A stretch of 64,000 nt of DNA from Hymenobacter nitidus (GTDB taxonomy: Bacteria; Bacteroidota; Bacteroidia; Cytophagales; Hymenobacteraceae). Shown in pieces: positions 1-7,227 of the stretch; within the stretch, counting starts at the first letter, position 1, and the number at the start of each line of letters is the position of its first letter. The stretch spans positions 62,001-126,000 of the forward strand of contig NZ_JAJADQ010000012.1 of NCBI RefSeq assembly GCF_020447315.1. Reading direction: 5' to 3'. The notes under the pieces were generated by a model. The model was not told where the DNA came from, ran no database searches, and worked only from the letters and a program-made list of their open reading frames with translations. A program made the position numbers and the translations under genes.

Positions 1-1
1 C

Positions 2-844
2 AATCCCGACTTTCAGGTGGTAGCCCACGCCGCTACCCAGGTGAAAAACGCCATTGACGCCACCATTGCCCTGAACGGCGAAAACTACGTGTTCTGGGGT
101 GGCCGCGAGGGGTACATGACCCTGCTCAACACCAACATGAAGCGCGAGCAGGAGCACATGGGCCGCTTCCTGACCATGGCCCGCGACTACGCCCGCCAGC
201 AGGGTTTCACCGGCAAGTTCTTCATTGAGCCCAAGCCCGCCGAGCCCACCAAGCACCAGTACGACTTCGACGCGGCCACGGTAATTGGTTTCCTGAAGCA
301 GCATGGGCTGGAAAACGACTTCATGCTCAACCTGGAAGTAAACCACGCCACCCTGGCTGGTCACACCTTCGAGCACGAGCTGCAAGTGGCGGCTGATGCT
401 AACATGCTGGGCTCGATGGACGCCAACCGTGGCGACTACCAGAACGGCTGGGACACCGACCAGTTTCCCAACAACCTCAACGAGCTGACCGAGTCGATGC
501 TCATCATCCTCGAAGCCGGTGGTTTCAAGCACGGCGGCATCAACTTCGACGCCAAAACCCGCCGCAACTCGACCGACTTGGAGGACATCTTCATTGCCCA
601 CATTGCCGGCATGGACACCTTCGCCCGCGCCCTGGTAACGGCCGATGCCATCCTGGAAAAGTCGGCCTACCGCAAGTTCCGGCAGGAGCGCTATGCCTCA
701 TTCGACTCCGGTGCCGGTGCCGCTTTCGAGAAAGGTCAGCTGACGTTGGAAGACCTGCGCAAGATTGCCCACGAAACGGGTGAGCCTACGCCGAAGAGTG
801 GCAAGCAGGAGTGGCTGGAAAGCATCATCAACCAGTACATCTAG
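2..844 (+). CDS. xylA: Xylose isomerase, 3' part (5' end outside window)
   Basis: Interconverts D-xylose and D-xylulose in the cytoplasm (EC 5.3.1.5), the entry step for xylose. The reading frame is already open at base 2, so the N-terminal part lies before the window. About 280 C-terminal residues are visible. They carry family motifs: YVFWGGREGY and TLLNTNMKRE near the start, the metal-site segments NLEVNHATLAGHTFEHEL and GSMDANRGDYQNGWDTDQFP, and the ending EWLESIINQYI. The residue match to bacterial XylA is very close. The downstream Tal-Pgi fusion and the xylan hydrolases fit a pentose-use locus. A xylulokinase or transporter would be expected upstream but cannot be seen. Confidence 0.97.
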   Translation, partial: NPDFQVVAHAATQVKNAIDATIALNGENYVFWGGREGYMTLLNTNMKREQEHMGRFLTMARDYARQQGFTGKFFIEPKPAEPTKHQYDFDAATVIGFLKQHGLENDFMLNLEVNHATLAGHTFEHELQVAADANMLGSMDANRGDYQNGWDTDQFPNNLNELTESMLIILEAGGFKHGGINFDAKTRRNSTDLEDIFIAHIAGMDTFARALVTADAILEKSAYRKFRQERYASFDSGAGAAFEKGQLTLEDLRKIAHETGEPTPKSGKQEWLESIINQYI

Positions 845-1251
845 AAACTAAAAAGGTGAGAGAGGAACGTTGGCCGCGCCGGTGCTGTAACGCCGGCCGG
901 CCAACGGAACTTTCGCTCACGGAACAGCTTTCCTGAAAGCCCGGCCCGGTGCCGCCTTTCAGGTAGTGTGGGAGAGGGAAGCAGAAAAGAGGCGTACCAG
1001 CGCGCAGTGCGAATCGAGGGAGAGCTTTTCGCATTGCGTTGGCAGCTACGATACTGCCGGCTGGCACGCCTCACTGCGCCTCCTTTTCAACGCTTCTAAT
1101 TCAGAAATAAGGCTTGAATTGCGGCGGCCCCTGCTTTTCTACTGGAAAATATCTGGTAGAAAATCAGGGTTTTATAGCAAAATAAACTGCCTGAGGTAAA
1201 GCCCAAAGAAGTAGTTTCCTCATCTTTGGAACGACTTCTAACTGAAACCCT
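845..1251. other. Intergenic region, xylA to tal-pgi
   Basis: No convincing gene in these 407 bases; open frames here have no recognisable domain or codon pattern. Two GC-rich imperfect inverted repeats follow xylA. One is around 868-907 (GTTGGCC paired with GGCCAAC), the other is CCTGAAAG at 932-939 with CTTTCAGG at 956-963. Neither has a good T-run. The last 100 bases before the next start are AT-richer and contain CATCTTTG at 1221-1228, one mismatch from the Bacteroidetes -7 box TAnnTTTG, but I found no matching -33 TTG. Confidence 0.4.
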
Positions 1252-4095
1252 ATGAATCCATTAGTTGACATCCGTCAATTCGACCAAAGCATCTGGCTGG
1301 ACTTTATCCGCCGTAAGATCCTGATCAACGGTGAGTTGCAGCGGCGTATCACCGATGAGGCTTTGCGCGGCGTAACTTCCAACCCGGCCATTTTCGAGAA
1401 GGCCATTGGCGGCTCCGACGACTACGACGCGGCCATCCGCAGCCTGGCCCTGCAGGGCAAAACCACCGACGAAATCTACACCGCCCTGGCCGTGGCCGAC
1501 GTGCAGCACGCCTGCGACCTGTTCCGTCCGCTCTACGACAGCCACGATAATTCCAGTGACGGTTACGTAAGCCTGGAAGTGTCGCCGGCACTGGTGAATG
1601 ACACCGAAGGCACAATTGAGGAAGGCATCCGTTTCTGGAAAACGGTGAACCGCCCCAACGTCATGATTAAGGTGCCGGCCACCCTGGAAGGCCTGCCCGC
1701 CATTCGTCGTCTCATTGCCGAAGGCATCAACGTCAACGTAACCCTGATTTTTGGTCTGGAGCGCTACCGCCTCGTGGCCGAAGCCTTCCTGGCCGGCCTC
1801 GAAGACCGGGTGAAAGCCGGTCTGCCCATCAAGAACATTGACTCCGTCGCCAGCTTCTTCCTCTCGCGCATCGACGTGCTGATTGACCCGATGCTGGAGA
1901 AAATTGCCGCCGAAGGTGGGGCGAAAGGCGAGCTGGCCCAATCAATGGTGGGTGAAGTAGCCCTGGCCAGCGCCAAGCAAGCCTACCAGATCTACAAGGA
2001 GATTTTTGCCGGTCCGCGCTGGGAAGCCTTGGCCGCCCAGGGTGCCGATACGCAGCGCCTGCTGTGGGCCAGCACCGGCAACAAGAACCCTAAGTATGAC
2101 GACCTGAAGTACGTGGAGAACCTCATCGGCCCCAAAACAGTGAATACCGTGCCGGTGGAAACCCTCGACATCTTCCGCGAAAAAGGCAAACCCGCCAATC
2201 GCCTCGAAGACGGCCTCGACAAAGCCGCCGAGGTGCTGCGCCGCCTGCCCGAGCTGGGCATCAACCTGGAAGAGCAAACCAACTTCCTGGAAGTCGACGG
2301 CGCCAAGAAATTCAACGAGCCCTTCGGCAAGCTGATGGACTCCATCGAGAAAAAACGCCTGACTTCGCTCGACACGACCGTAGCCGAAGCCACCATGCAG
2401 CTGGGCCAGTACCAGGCCGCCGTGGATGCCAAGGTGCAGGAGTTCAACGCCAAGAACTTCACCCGCGGCTTCTGGGACAAGAAAGCCGACTTGTGGGTGC
2501 AGGACGAGGACGGTCAGAACAGCATCCGCTCGTTTATGGGCTGGCTGCGCGTGGCCGAAACGATGGTGGGCGCGGTGCCCGAAATCGAGCAGTTCGTCAA
2601 CGAAGTAAAAGCTGCGGGCTTCAAGCACGTGGTGGTAATGGGCATGGGCGGCAGCACGATGGCGCCGATTGTGTTCAAATCCTCGTTCCCGATGGGCGAG
2701 AACGGCCTGCCCATGTCGGTACTCGACACGACGGACCCCGGCACGGTGCGCCAGATTGAAGAATCGGTGCCGCTGGCCGAGACGCTGTTTATCGTGGCCA
2801 GCAAGTCGGGCACCACGGCCGAGCCCCTGGCTTTCGGCGACTATTTCTACGACCGGCTGAAGCAAATCAAAGGCGACAAAGCTGGCGAGAACTTCGTGGC
2901 TATTACCGACCCGGGCTCCAAGTTCGTGACTTCGGCCACCGAGCAGGGCTACCGCCGCATCTTCCTAAACTTCGCCGAAGTGGGCGGCCGTTTCTCGGCT
3001 TTGTCGTACTTCGGGCTGGTGCCCGCCGCTTTGTACGGCTTGCCCATTGGCGAAATACTGGAGCGTGCTATTCGCATGATGCGGGCCAACGGCGCGTATG
3101 GTTCGGTAGAGCAGAATCCCGGGCTGGAGCTGGGTGTGGCGCTGGGCGTATTGGCGCAGCAGGGCCGCGACAAGCTTACCCTGATTGTGCCCGATTCTCT
3201 GGCTGATCTGGGCTTGTGGCTGGAGCAGCTCATTGCCGAAAGCACTGGCAAGGAAGGCAAAGGCATTCTGCCCGTGGCCGGCGAGCCAGCCCGCGAGCCG
3301 GAAGTGTACGGCCAGGACCGCGTGTTCGTGTACGTGGGCTACGAAAACGACGCTGACGCTGATAATACGGCCAAAATTGCCGCGCTGCAGGCTGCTGGTC
3401 ACCCGGTTATTTCGGTGCGCATGACCGATGCCCTGGACCTCGGAGCCGAGTTCTTCCGCTGGGAAGTGGCTACGGCCGTGGCCAGTGCCGTGCTCGAAAT
3501 CAACCCCTTCGACCAGCCCAACGTGCAGGCCGCCAAAACCGCTACCGACAGCCTGATGAAGGTGGTGCAGGAAAAAGGCAGCCTGCCCCAGGGCGACGCT
3601 CCGAAAGTGACGGAAAACGGCGTATCGTTCTACTCGGCCGTATCGGGTAACTCGGCCGCCGAGGTAATCCAGAACTTCTTCGGCCAGGCTAAGCTCGGCG
3701 ACTTCCTTAACATTCAGGCTTACCTGACTGAGTCGGAGGAGCTGAACAAAGGGCTGGCTGAGCTGCGCACCCAGGTACAGGAGCAGCTGCACTTGGCTAC
3801 CACTTCGGGTTACGGACCGCGCTTCTTGCACTCCACGGGCCAGTACCACAAGGGCGGCCCCGACAAGGGCTTGTTCGTGCAATTCACCGTCGACCACCCG
3901 CAGGACCTCGCGCTGCCAGGCCGTTCGTACACCTTCGGGACGTTCAAAAACGCCCAGGCCGCCGGTGACTTGCAGGCCCTGCACGACTACAACCGCCGCA
4001 CGCTGCGCATCCACCTCGGCGACAATGCCGAGCAGGGTTTGCGCACGGTGCTGAGTGCGTTGCAGTCGGCGCCGCTGACCGCAACTACCGCGTAA
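1252..4095 (+). CDS. Bifunctional transaldolase / glucose-6-phosphate isomerase
   Basis: A 947-residue fusion of two cytoplasmic sugar-phosphate enzymes. Residues 1 to about 370 are a transaldolase: VTSNPAIFEKAI at 41-52 and the Schiff-base lysine K140 in NVMIKVPATLEG. The rest, from about residue 400, is a phosphoglucose isomerase with the SIS-type segments GMGGSTMAP and ASKSGTTAEP. Such fusions are known in several bacterial groups, usually annotated as bifunctional transaldolase/phosphoglucose isomerase. Transaldolase serves the non-oxidative pentose phosphate pathway, and the isomerase moves fructose-6-phosphate to glucose-6-phosphate, which suits a gene behind xylA. The ATG at 1252 starts at the first transaldolase residues. 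A strong terminator follows the stop. Confidence 0.95.
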   Translation: MNPLVDIRQFDQSIWLDFIRRKILINGELQRRITDEALRGVTSNPAIFEKAIGGSDDYDAAIRSLALQGKTTDEIYTALAVADVQHACDLFRPLYDSHDNSSDGYVSLEVSPALVNDTEGTIEEGIRFWKTVNRPNVMIKVPATLEGLPAIRRLIAEGINVNVTLIFGLERYRLVAEAFLAGLEDRVKAGLPIKNIDSVASFFLSRIDVLIDPMLEKIAAEGGAKGELAQSMVGEVALASAKQAYQIYKEIFAGPRWEALAAQGADTQRLLWASTGNKNPKYDDLKYVENLIGPKTVNTVPVETLDIFREKGKPANRLEDGLDKAAEVLRRLPELGINLEEQTNFLEVDGAKKFNEPFGKLMDSIEKKRLTSLDTTVAEATMQLGQYQAAVDAKVQEFNAKNFTRGFWDKKADLWVQDEDGQNSIRSFMGWLRVAETMVGAVPEIEQFVNEVKAAGFKHVVVMGMGGSTMAPIVFKSSFPMGENGLPMSVLDTTDPGTVRQIEESVPLAETLFIVASKSGTTAEPLAFGDYFYDRLKQIKGDKAGENFVAITDPGSKFVTSATEQGYRRIFLNFAEVGGRFSALSYFGLVPAALYGLPIGEILERAIRMMRANGAYGSVEQNPGLELGVALGVLAQQGRDKLTLIVPDSLADLGLWLEQLIAESTGKEGKGILPVAGEPAREPEVYGQDRVFVYVGYENDADADNTAKIAALQAAGHPVISVRMTDALDLGAEFFRWEVATAVASAVLEINPFDQPNVQAAKTATDSLMKVVQEKGSLPQGDAPKVTENGVSFYSAVSGNSAAEVIQNFFGQAKLGDFLNIQAYLTESEELNKGLAELRTQVQEQLHLATTSGYGPRFLHSTGQYHKGGPDKGLFVQFTVDHPQDLALPGRSYTFGTFKNAQAAGDLQALHDYNRRTLRIHLGDNAEQGLRTVLSALQSAPLTATTA

Positions 4096-4103
4096 GAATG
4101 CTG

Positions 4104-4146
4104 CCGGGGCGGCTGGTTGGGAGGCCGGCCGCCCCGGTAGTTTTTT
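4104..4146 (+). terminator. Rho-independent terminator after tal-pgi
   Basis: CCGGGGCGGC at 4104-4113 pairs perfectly with GCCGCCCCGG at 4128-4137. The loop is 14 bases and a run of six T follows at 4141-4146. It separates tal-pgi from the GH51 gene. Confidence 0.85.
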
Positions 4147-4192
4147 GCGCTTTCTGACCTTTCCCCATCGAAAAATTCCCTATTTCCTCTCG

Positions 4193-5749
4193 ATGTCAAA
4201 CTTAAAGCGCCTTGTGGCGGCCGCTGGCTTTACGCTGGCCGCTAACCTGACTTTTGCCCAAACGGTAAGCCTGACCGTGCAGCCCGGAGACCCGAAGCTG
4301 CAAATCAGCAAAGACATTTATGGGCATTTCGCCGAGCACCTGGGCCGTTGCGTCTACGACGGTTTCTGGGTTGACCCCGGCTTGAACGTGCCCAAGCAGG
4401 GCCGCATCCGCATGGATATCGTGGAGGCCCTACGCAACGTTAAAGTGGCCAACCTGCGCTGGCCCGGTGGCTGCTACGCCGACGCCTACCACTGGCGCGA
4501 CGGGGTAGGACCCACCGCCCAACGCCCCCGCACCATCAACACCTGGTGGGGCGACGCCGTGGAAGACAATTCCTTCGGTACCCACGAATTTCTGGAACTC
4601 TGCAAGCTGCTCGGCGCCGAGCCGTATCTGGCGGCCAACGTGGGCAGCGGCACGGTGCAGGAAATGGCGAACTGGATGGAGTACCTGAACTCCAACGCCG
4701 ATACCCCGCTGACCCAGCAGCGCAGGCAAAATGGCCGCCCCGAGCCGTATGGCGTAACCATGTGGGGTATCGGCAACGAAAGCTGGGGTTGCGGCGGCAA
4801 CATGACCGTCGACTACTATACCGACGTGTATAAGCGCTACGCCACTTTTGCCCACAACTACCCGGGCAGCCCCAAGCTGAAGCGCATCGTGAGCGGGGCC
4901 AACGGCGACGACGCCAACTGGACTGAAACGTGCATGAAGAAGATTCCGCTCGACCAGATGTGGGGCCTGACCTTGCACCAGTATACCCTGCCTACCGGCA
5001 GCTGGACCGGCAGCAAGGGCCCGGCCACCGGCTTCGACGAGGCCCAGTACTTCAACACGATGAAGAACTGCCTGAAGATGGAAGCCGTGGTGACCAAGCA
5101 CGCGGCCATCATGGACAAGTACGACAAGGACAAAAAGGTGGCCTTGCTCGTGGACGAATGGGGCGTGTGGACCGACGTGGAGCCTGGCACTAACCCCGGC
5201 TTTCTGTACCAGCAAAACTCCCTGCGCGACGCGCTGGTGGCCGGCACCACGCTCAACATCTTCAACAACCACTGCGACCGGGTGCGCGGCGCCAACCTCG
5301 CCCAGGCCGTAAACGTGCTGCAGGCCCTGATTCTCACCGACAAGGAGAAGATGCTGCTCACGCCCACCTACCACGTGTTCGACCTGTATCAGGTGCACCA
5401 GGACGCGCAATACCTGCCCCTGCAATTTACCAGCCCCGAGTACACGCTGAACGGGGACAAGCTGCCGGCCCTGAATGCCTCGGCCTCGAAAGATGCCAAA
5501 GGCGCGGTGCATATTTCCCTGGTCAACCTCGATACCAAGAAGGCCCTGAAGCTAGAAACGACCTTGCCCGGCGTAACCTGGAAAAACGTGTCGGGCCGCA
5601 TCCTGACCTCGGCGAAAGTCAACGACTACAACAGCTTCGACAATCCGAATAAGGTGAAGCTGGCCGACTTCAAGGGCGCCAAAAAGCGCGGCGGCAACCT
5701 GGCCGTGGAGCTGCCCCCGCAGTCGGTAGTGGTGCTGGAGCTGAAGTAG
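4193..5749 (+). CDS. GH51 alpha-L-arabinofuranosidase, exported
   Basis: Removes arabinose side chains from arabinoxylan or arabinan. The 518-residue protein starts with a hydrophobic signal peptide ending near AANLTFAQ, so export to the periplasm or surface is likely, although many GH51 enzymes are cytoplasmic. GH51 landmarks are KDIYGHFAEHLGRCVYDGFW at 40-59, LRWPGGCYAD, the acid/base glutamate E196 in WGIGNESWG and the nucleophile E322 in LLVDEWGVW. The ATG at 4193 is chosen because it begins the signal peptide; an in-frame TTG at 4145 lies in the terminator T-run. The gene sits with xylA, GH10 and GH115, which supports a role in arabinoxylan breakdown. Confidence 0.94.
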   Translation: MSNLKRLVAAAGFTLAANLTFAQTVSLTVQPGDPKLQISKDIYGHFAEHLGRCVYDGFWVDPGLNVPKQGRIRMDIVEALRNVKVANLRWPGGCYADAYHWRDGVGPTAQRPRTINTWWGDAVEDNSFGTHEFLELCKLLGAEPYLAANVGSGTVQEMANWMEYLNSNADTPLTQQRRQNGRPEPYGVTMWGIGNESWGCGGNMTVDYYTDVYKRYATFAHNYPGSPKLKRIVSGANGDDANWTETCMKKIPLDQMWGLTLHQYTLPTGSWTGSKGPATGFDEAQYFNTMKNCLKMEAVVTKHAAIMDKYDKDKKVALLVDEWGVWTDVEPGTNPGFLYQQNSLRDALVAGTTLNIFNNHCDRVRGANLAQAVNVLQALILTDKEKMLLTPTYHVFDLYQVHQDAQYLPLQFTSPEYTLNGDKLPALNASASKDAKGAVHISLVNLDTKKALKLETTLPGVTWKNVSGRILTSAKVNDYNSFDNPNKVKLADFKGAKKRGGNLAVELPPQSVVVLELK

Positions 5750-5777
5750 AAAGTAGCTGGTAAAGCATAACCTCAAA

Positions 5778-5832
5778 CCGTCGGTCATCCTGAGCTTGCG
5801 AAAGTCCTTTGCAAGCTCAGGATGACCGACGG
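5778..5832. repeat. REP-like palindrome, 22-bp perfect stem
   Basis: Bases 5778-5799 are the exact reverse complement of 5811-5832, with an 11-base loop. The arm contains GTCATCCTGAGCTTGC, a variant of the dispersed GTCATGCTGAGCTTG family seen elsewhere in this window (near 9943, 11809, 16287, 16339, 16863, 26951 and 27462). It lies between the GH51 stop and the GH10 start and could also act as a transcription stop or stabiliser. Confidence 0.85.
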
Positions 5833-5854
5833 AAAAAACATACGCGTAACCTAT

Positions 5855-6946
5855 ATGAAACCCACCTCGACCTTCCGCAAGCTCACGGCCGCCGGCCTTT
5901 TGCTAACGGGCCTTGCCGTATTCAGCAGCCAGCAAAAAGCGCCCGAAAAGGGCCTGAAAGACTATTACAAGGACTATTTCCTGATGGGCGTGGCCGTGTC
6001 GCCGGCAGGTCTGAAGGGCGCGGAAGGGGAGCTGATCAAGCAGCACTTCAACAGCATCACGCCCGAAAATTCCATGAAAATGGGCCCGATTCATCCGGAA
6101 GAAAACCGCTACGAGTGGAAGGATTCCGACGAAATCGTCCAGTTTGCCCAGGACAACAAGCTGCGGGTGCGGGGCCACAACCTGCTCTGGCACGAGCAGA
6201 CACCCAAGTGGCTTTTCAAGGACGCCAACGGCAAGCAGGTGAGCAAGGAAGTGCTGCTCAAGCGCCTGCACGACCATATTTTCACGGTGGTGAAGCGCTA
6301 CAAGGGCAAAATCTACGCCTGGGACGTGGTAAACGAAGCCATTTCCGACAACCCCCAGGAGTTTCTGCGCAACTCGGAGTGGTACCAGATCTGCGGGGAG
6401 GATTTCATTGCCAAAGCCTTCGAGTACGCCCACGAGGCCGACCCCAAAGCGGTACTGTTCTACAACGATTACAACACCGAGCGGCCCGAGAAGCGGGAAC
6501 GAATTTTCAAGCTGCTCAAGAAACTGAAAGACGCCAAAGTGCCGATTGATGCTGTCGGCCTACAAGGCCACTGGTCGTTGCAGGAACCCACTGAGGCCGA
6601 GCTGCGCCAGGCGCTGGACCAGTATTCGTCCTTGGGCCTGAAGGTGCAGATTACCGAGCTTGACGTGTCGATTTACCCCTGGGAAAAGGAGAAGCGTGCC
6701 AAGCGCCCCGGCGAGTCGGATGCCTACACGCCCGAGCTGGAGCAGAAGCAGGCCGAGCAGTACAAGATGTTCTTCAAAGTGTTCCGCGACTACAAAAAGG
6801 TGCTGACCGGCGTCACGTTCTGGAACATCTCCGACAAGTACACCTGGCTGGACACCTACCCCGTAGCCGGCCGCAAAAACTACCCGCTGCTCTTCGACCA
6901 GAACCAGAAGCCCAAAAAGGCCTACTGGGAAGTGGTGAAGTTTTAG
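5855..6946 (+). CDS. GH10 endo-1,4-beta-xylanase, exported
   Basis: Cuts the xylan backbone. The 363-residue protein has an N-terminal hydrophobic segment (about residues 10-25) without a lipobox cysteine, followed by one GH10 barrel. Visible landmarks are SITPENSMKMG, RVRGHNLLWHEQTPKW, the acid/base E161 in WDVVNEAISD and the nucleophile E268 in VQITELDVS. The end WNISDKYTWLD fits the last strands of the fold. The ATG at 5855 is preferred; an in-frame ATG at 5822 lies inside the upstream palindrome. Neighbours GH51 and GH115 would supply debranching of arabinoglucuronoxylan. Confidence 0.95.
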   Translation: MKPTSTFRKLTAAGLLLTGLAVFSSQQKAPEKGLKDYYKDYFLMGVAVSPAGLKGAEGELIKQHFNSITPENSMKMGPIHPEENRYEWKDSDEIVQFAQDNKLRVRGHNLLWHEQTPKWLFKDANGKQVSKEVLLKRLHDHIFTVVKRYKGKIYAWDVVNEAISDNPQEFLRNSEWYQICGEDFIAKAFEYAHEADPKAVLFYNDYNTERPEKRERIFKLLKKLKDAKVPIDAVGLQGHWSLQEPTEAELRQALDQYSSLGLKVQITELDVSIYPWEKEKRAKRPGESDAYTPELEQKQAEQYKMFFKVFRDYKKVLTGVTFWNISDKYTWLDTYPVAGRKNYPLLFDQNQKPKKAYWEVVKF

Positions 6947-6967
6947 AGCTAATAAGATAGTCCAGTC

Positions 6968-7168
6968 CCCCTCCTTTTTTCAAGTTCCGCGCATCAAGCG
7001 GTGTGGGTGCCCGGAGGGCGGGGTGGTCTAATCGTTGAACAACCTTCTGGCTCTAGTTCGCCTCACCCTTAGCCCTTCTCCAACATGGAGAAGGGGACTA
7101 GCGCTAAAACTGTGCAACGGTTGAACCACCCCTAGCCCCTCCTTGAAAAAAGGAGGGGAACTAGTTTT
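6968..7168. repeat. Intergenic repeat with nested hairpins (second repeat family)
   Basis: No gene lies between the GH10 stop and the GH115 start. CCCCTCCTTTTTTCAAG at 6968-6984 is the exact reverse complement of 7142-7158. Inside are two local hairpins: CCCTTCTCC at 7073-7081 with 7087-7095, and CCCCTCCTT at 7136-7144 with AAGGAGGGG at 7150-7158. The block is bounded by CTAG-containing edges. It looks like a dispersed intergenic element rather than a regulator. Confidence 0.7.
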
Positions 7169-7227
7169 CTAGCTTTAGTCACCTGCCTCATACTTTCCGA
7201 CTGCCGCGCCTTTTCCACCCGATTCCA

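Noticed and set aside
966..1199. Open frame between xylA and tal-pgi
   Set aside because: Low-quality composition, no similarity recognised and a non-ATG start.
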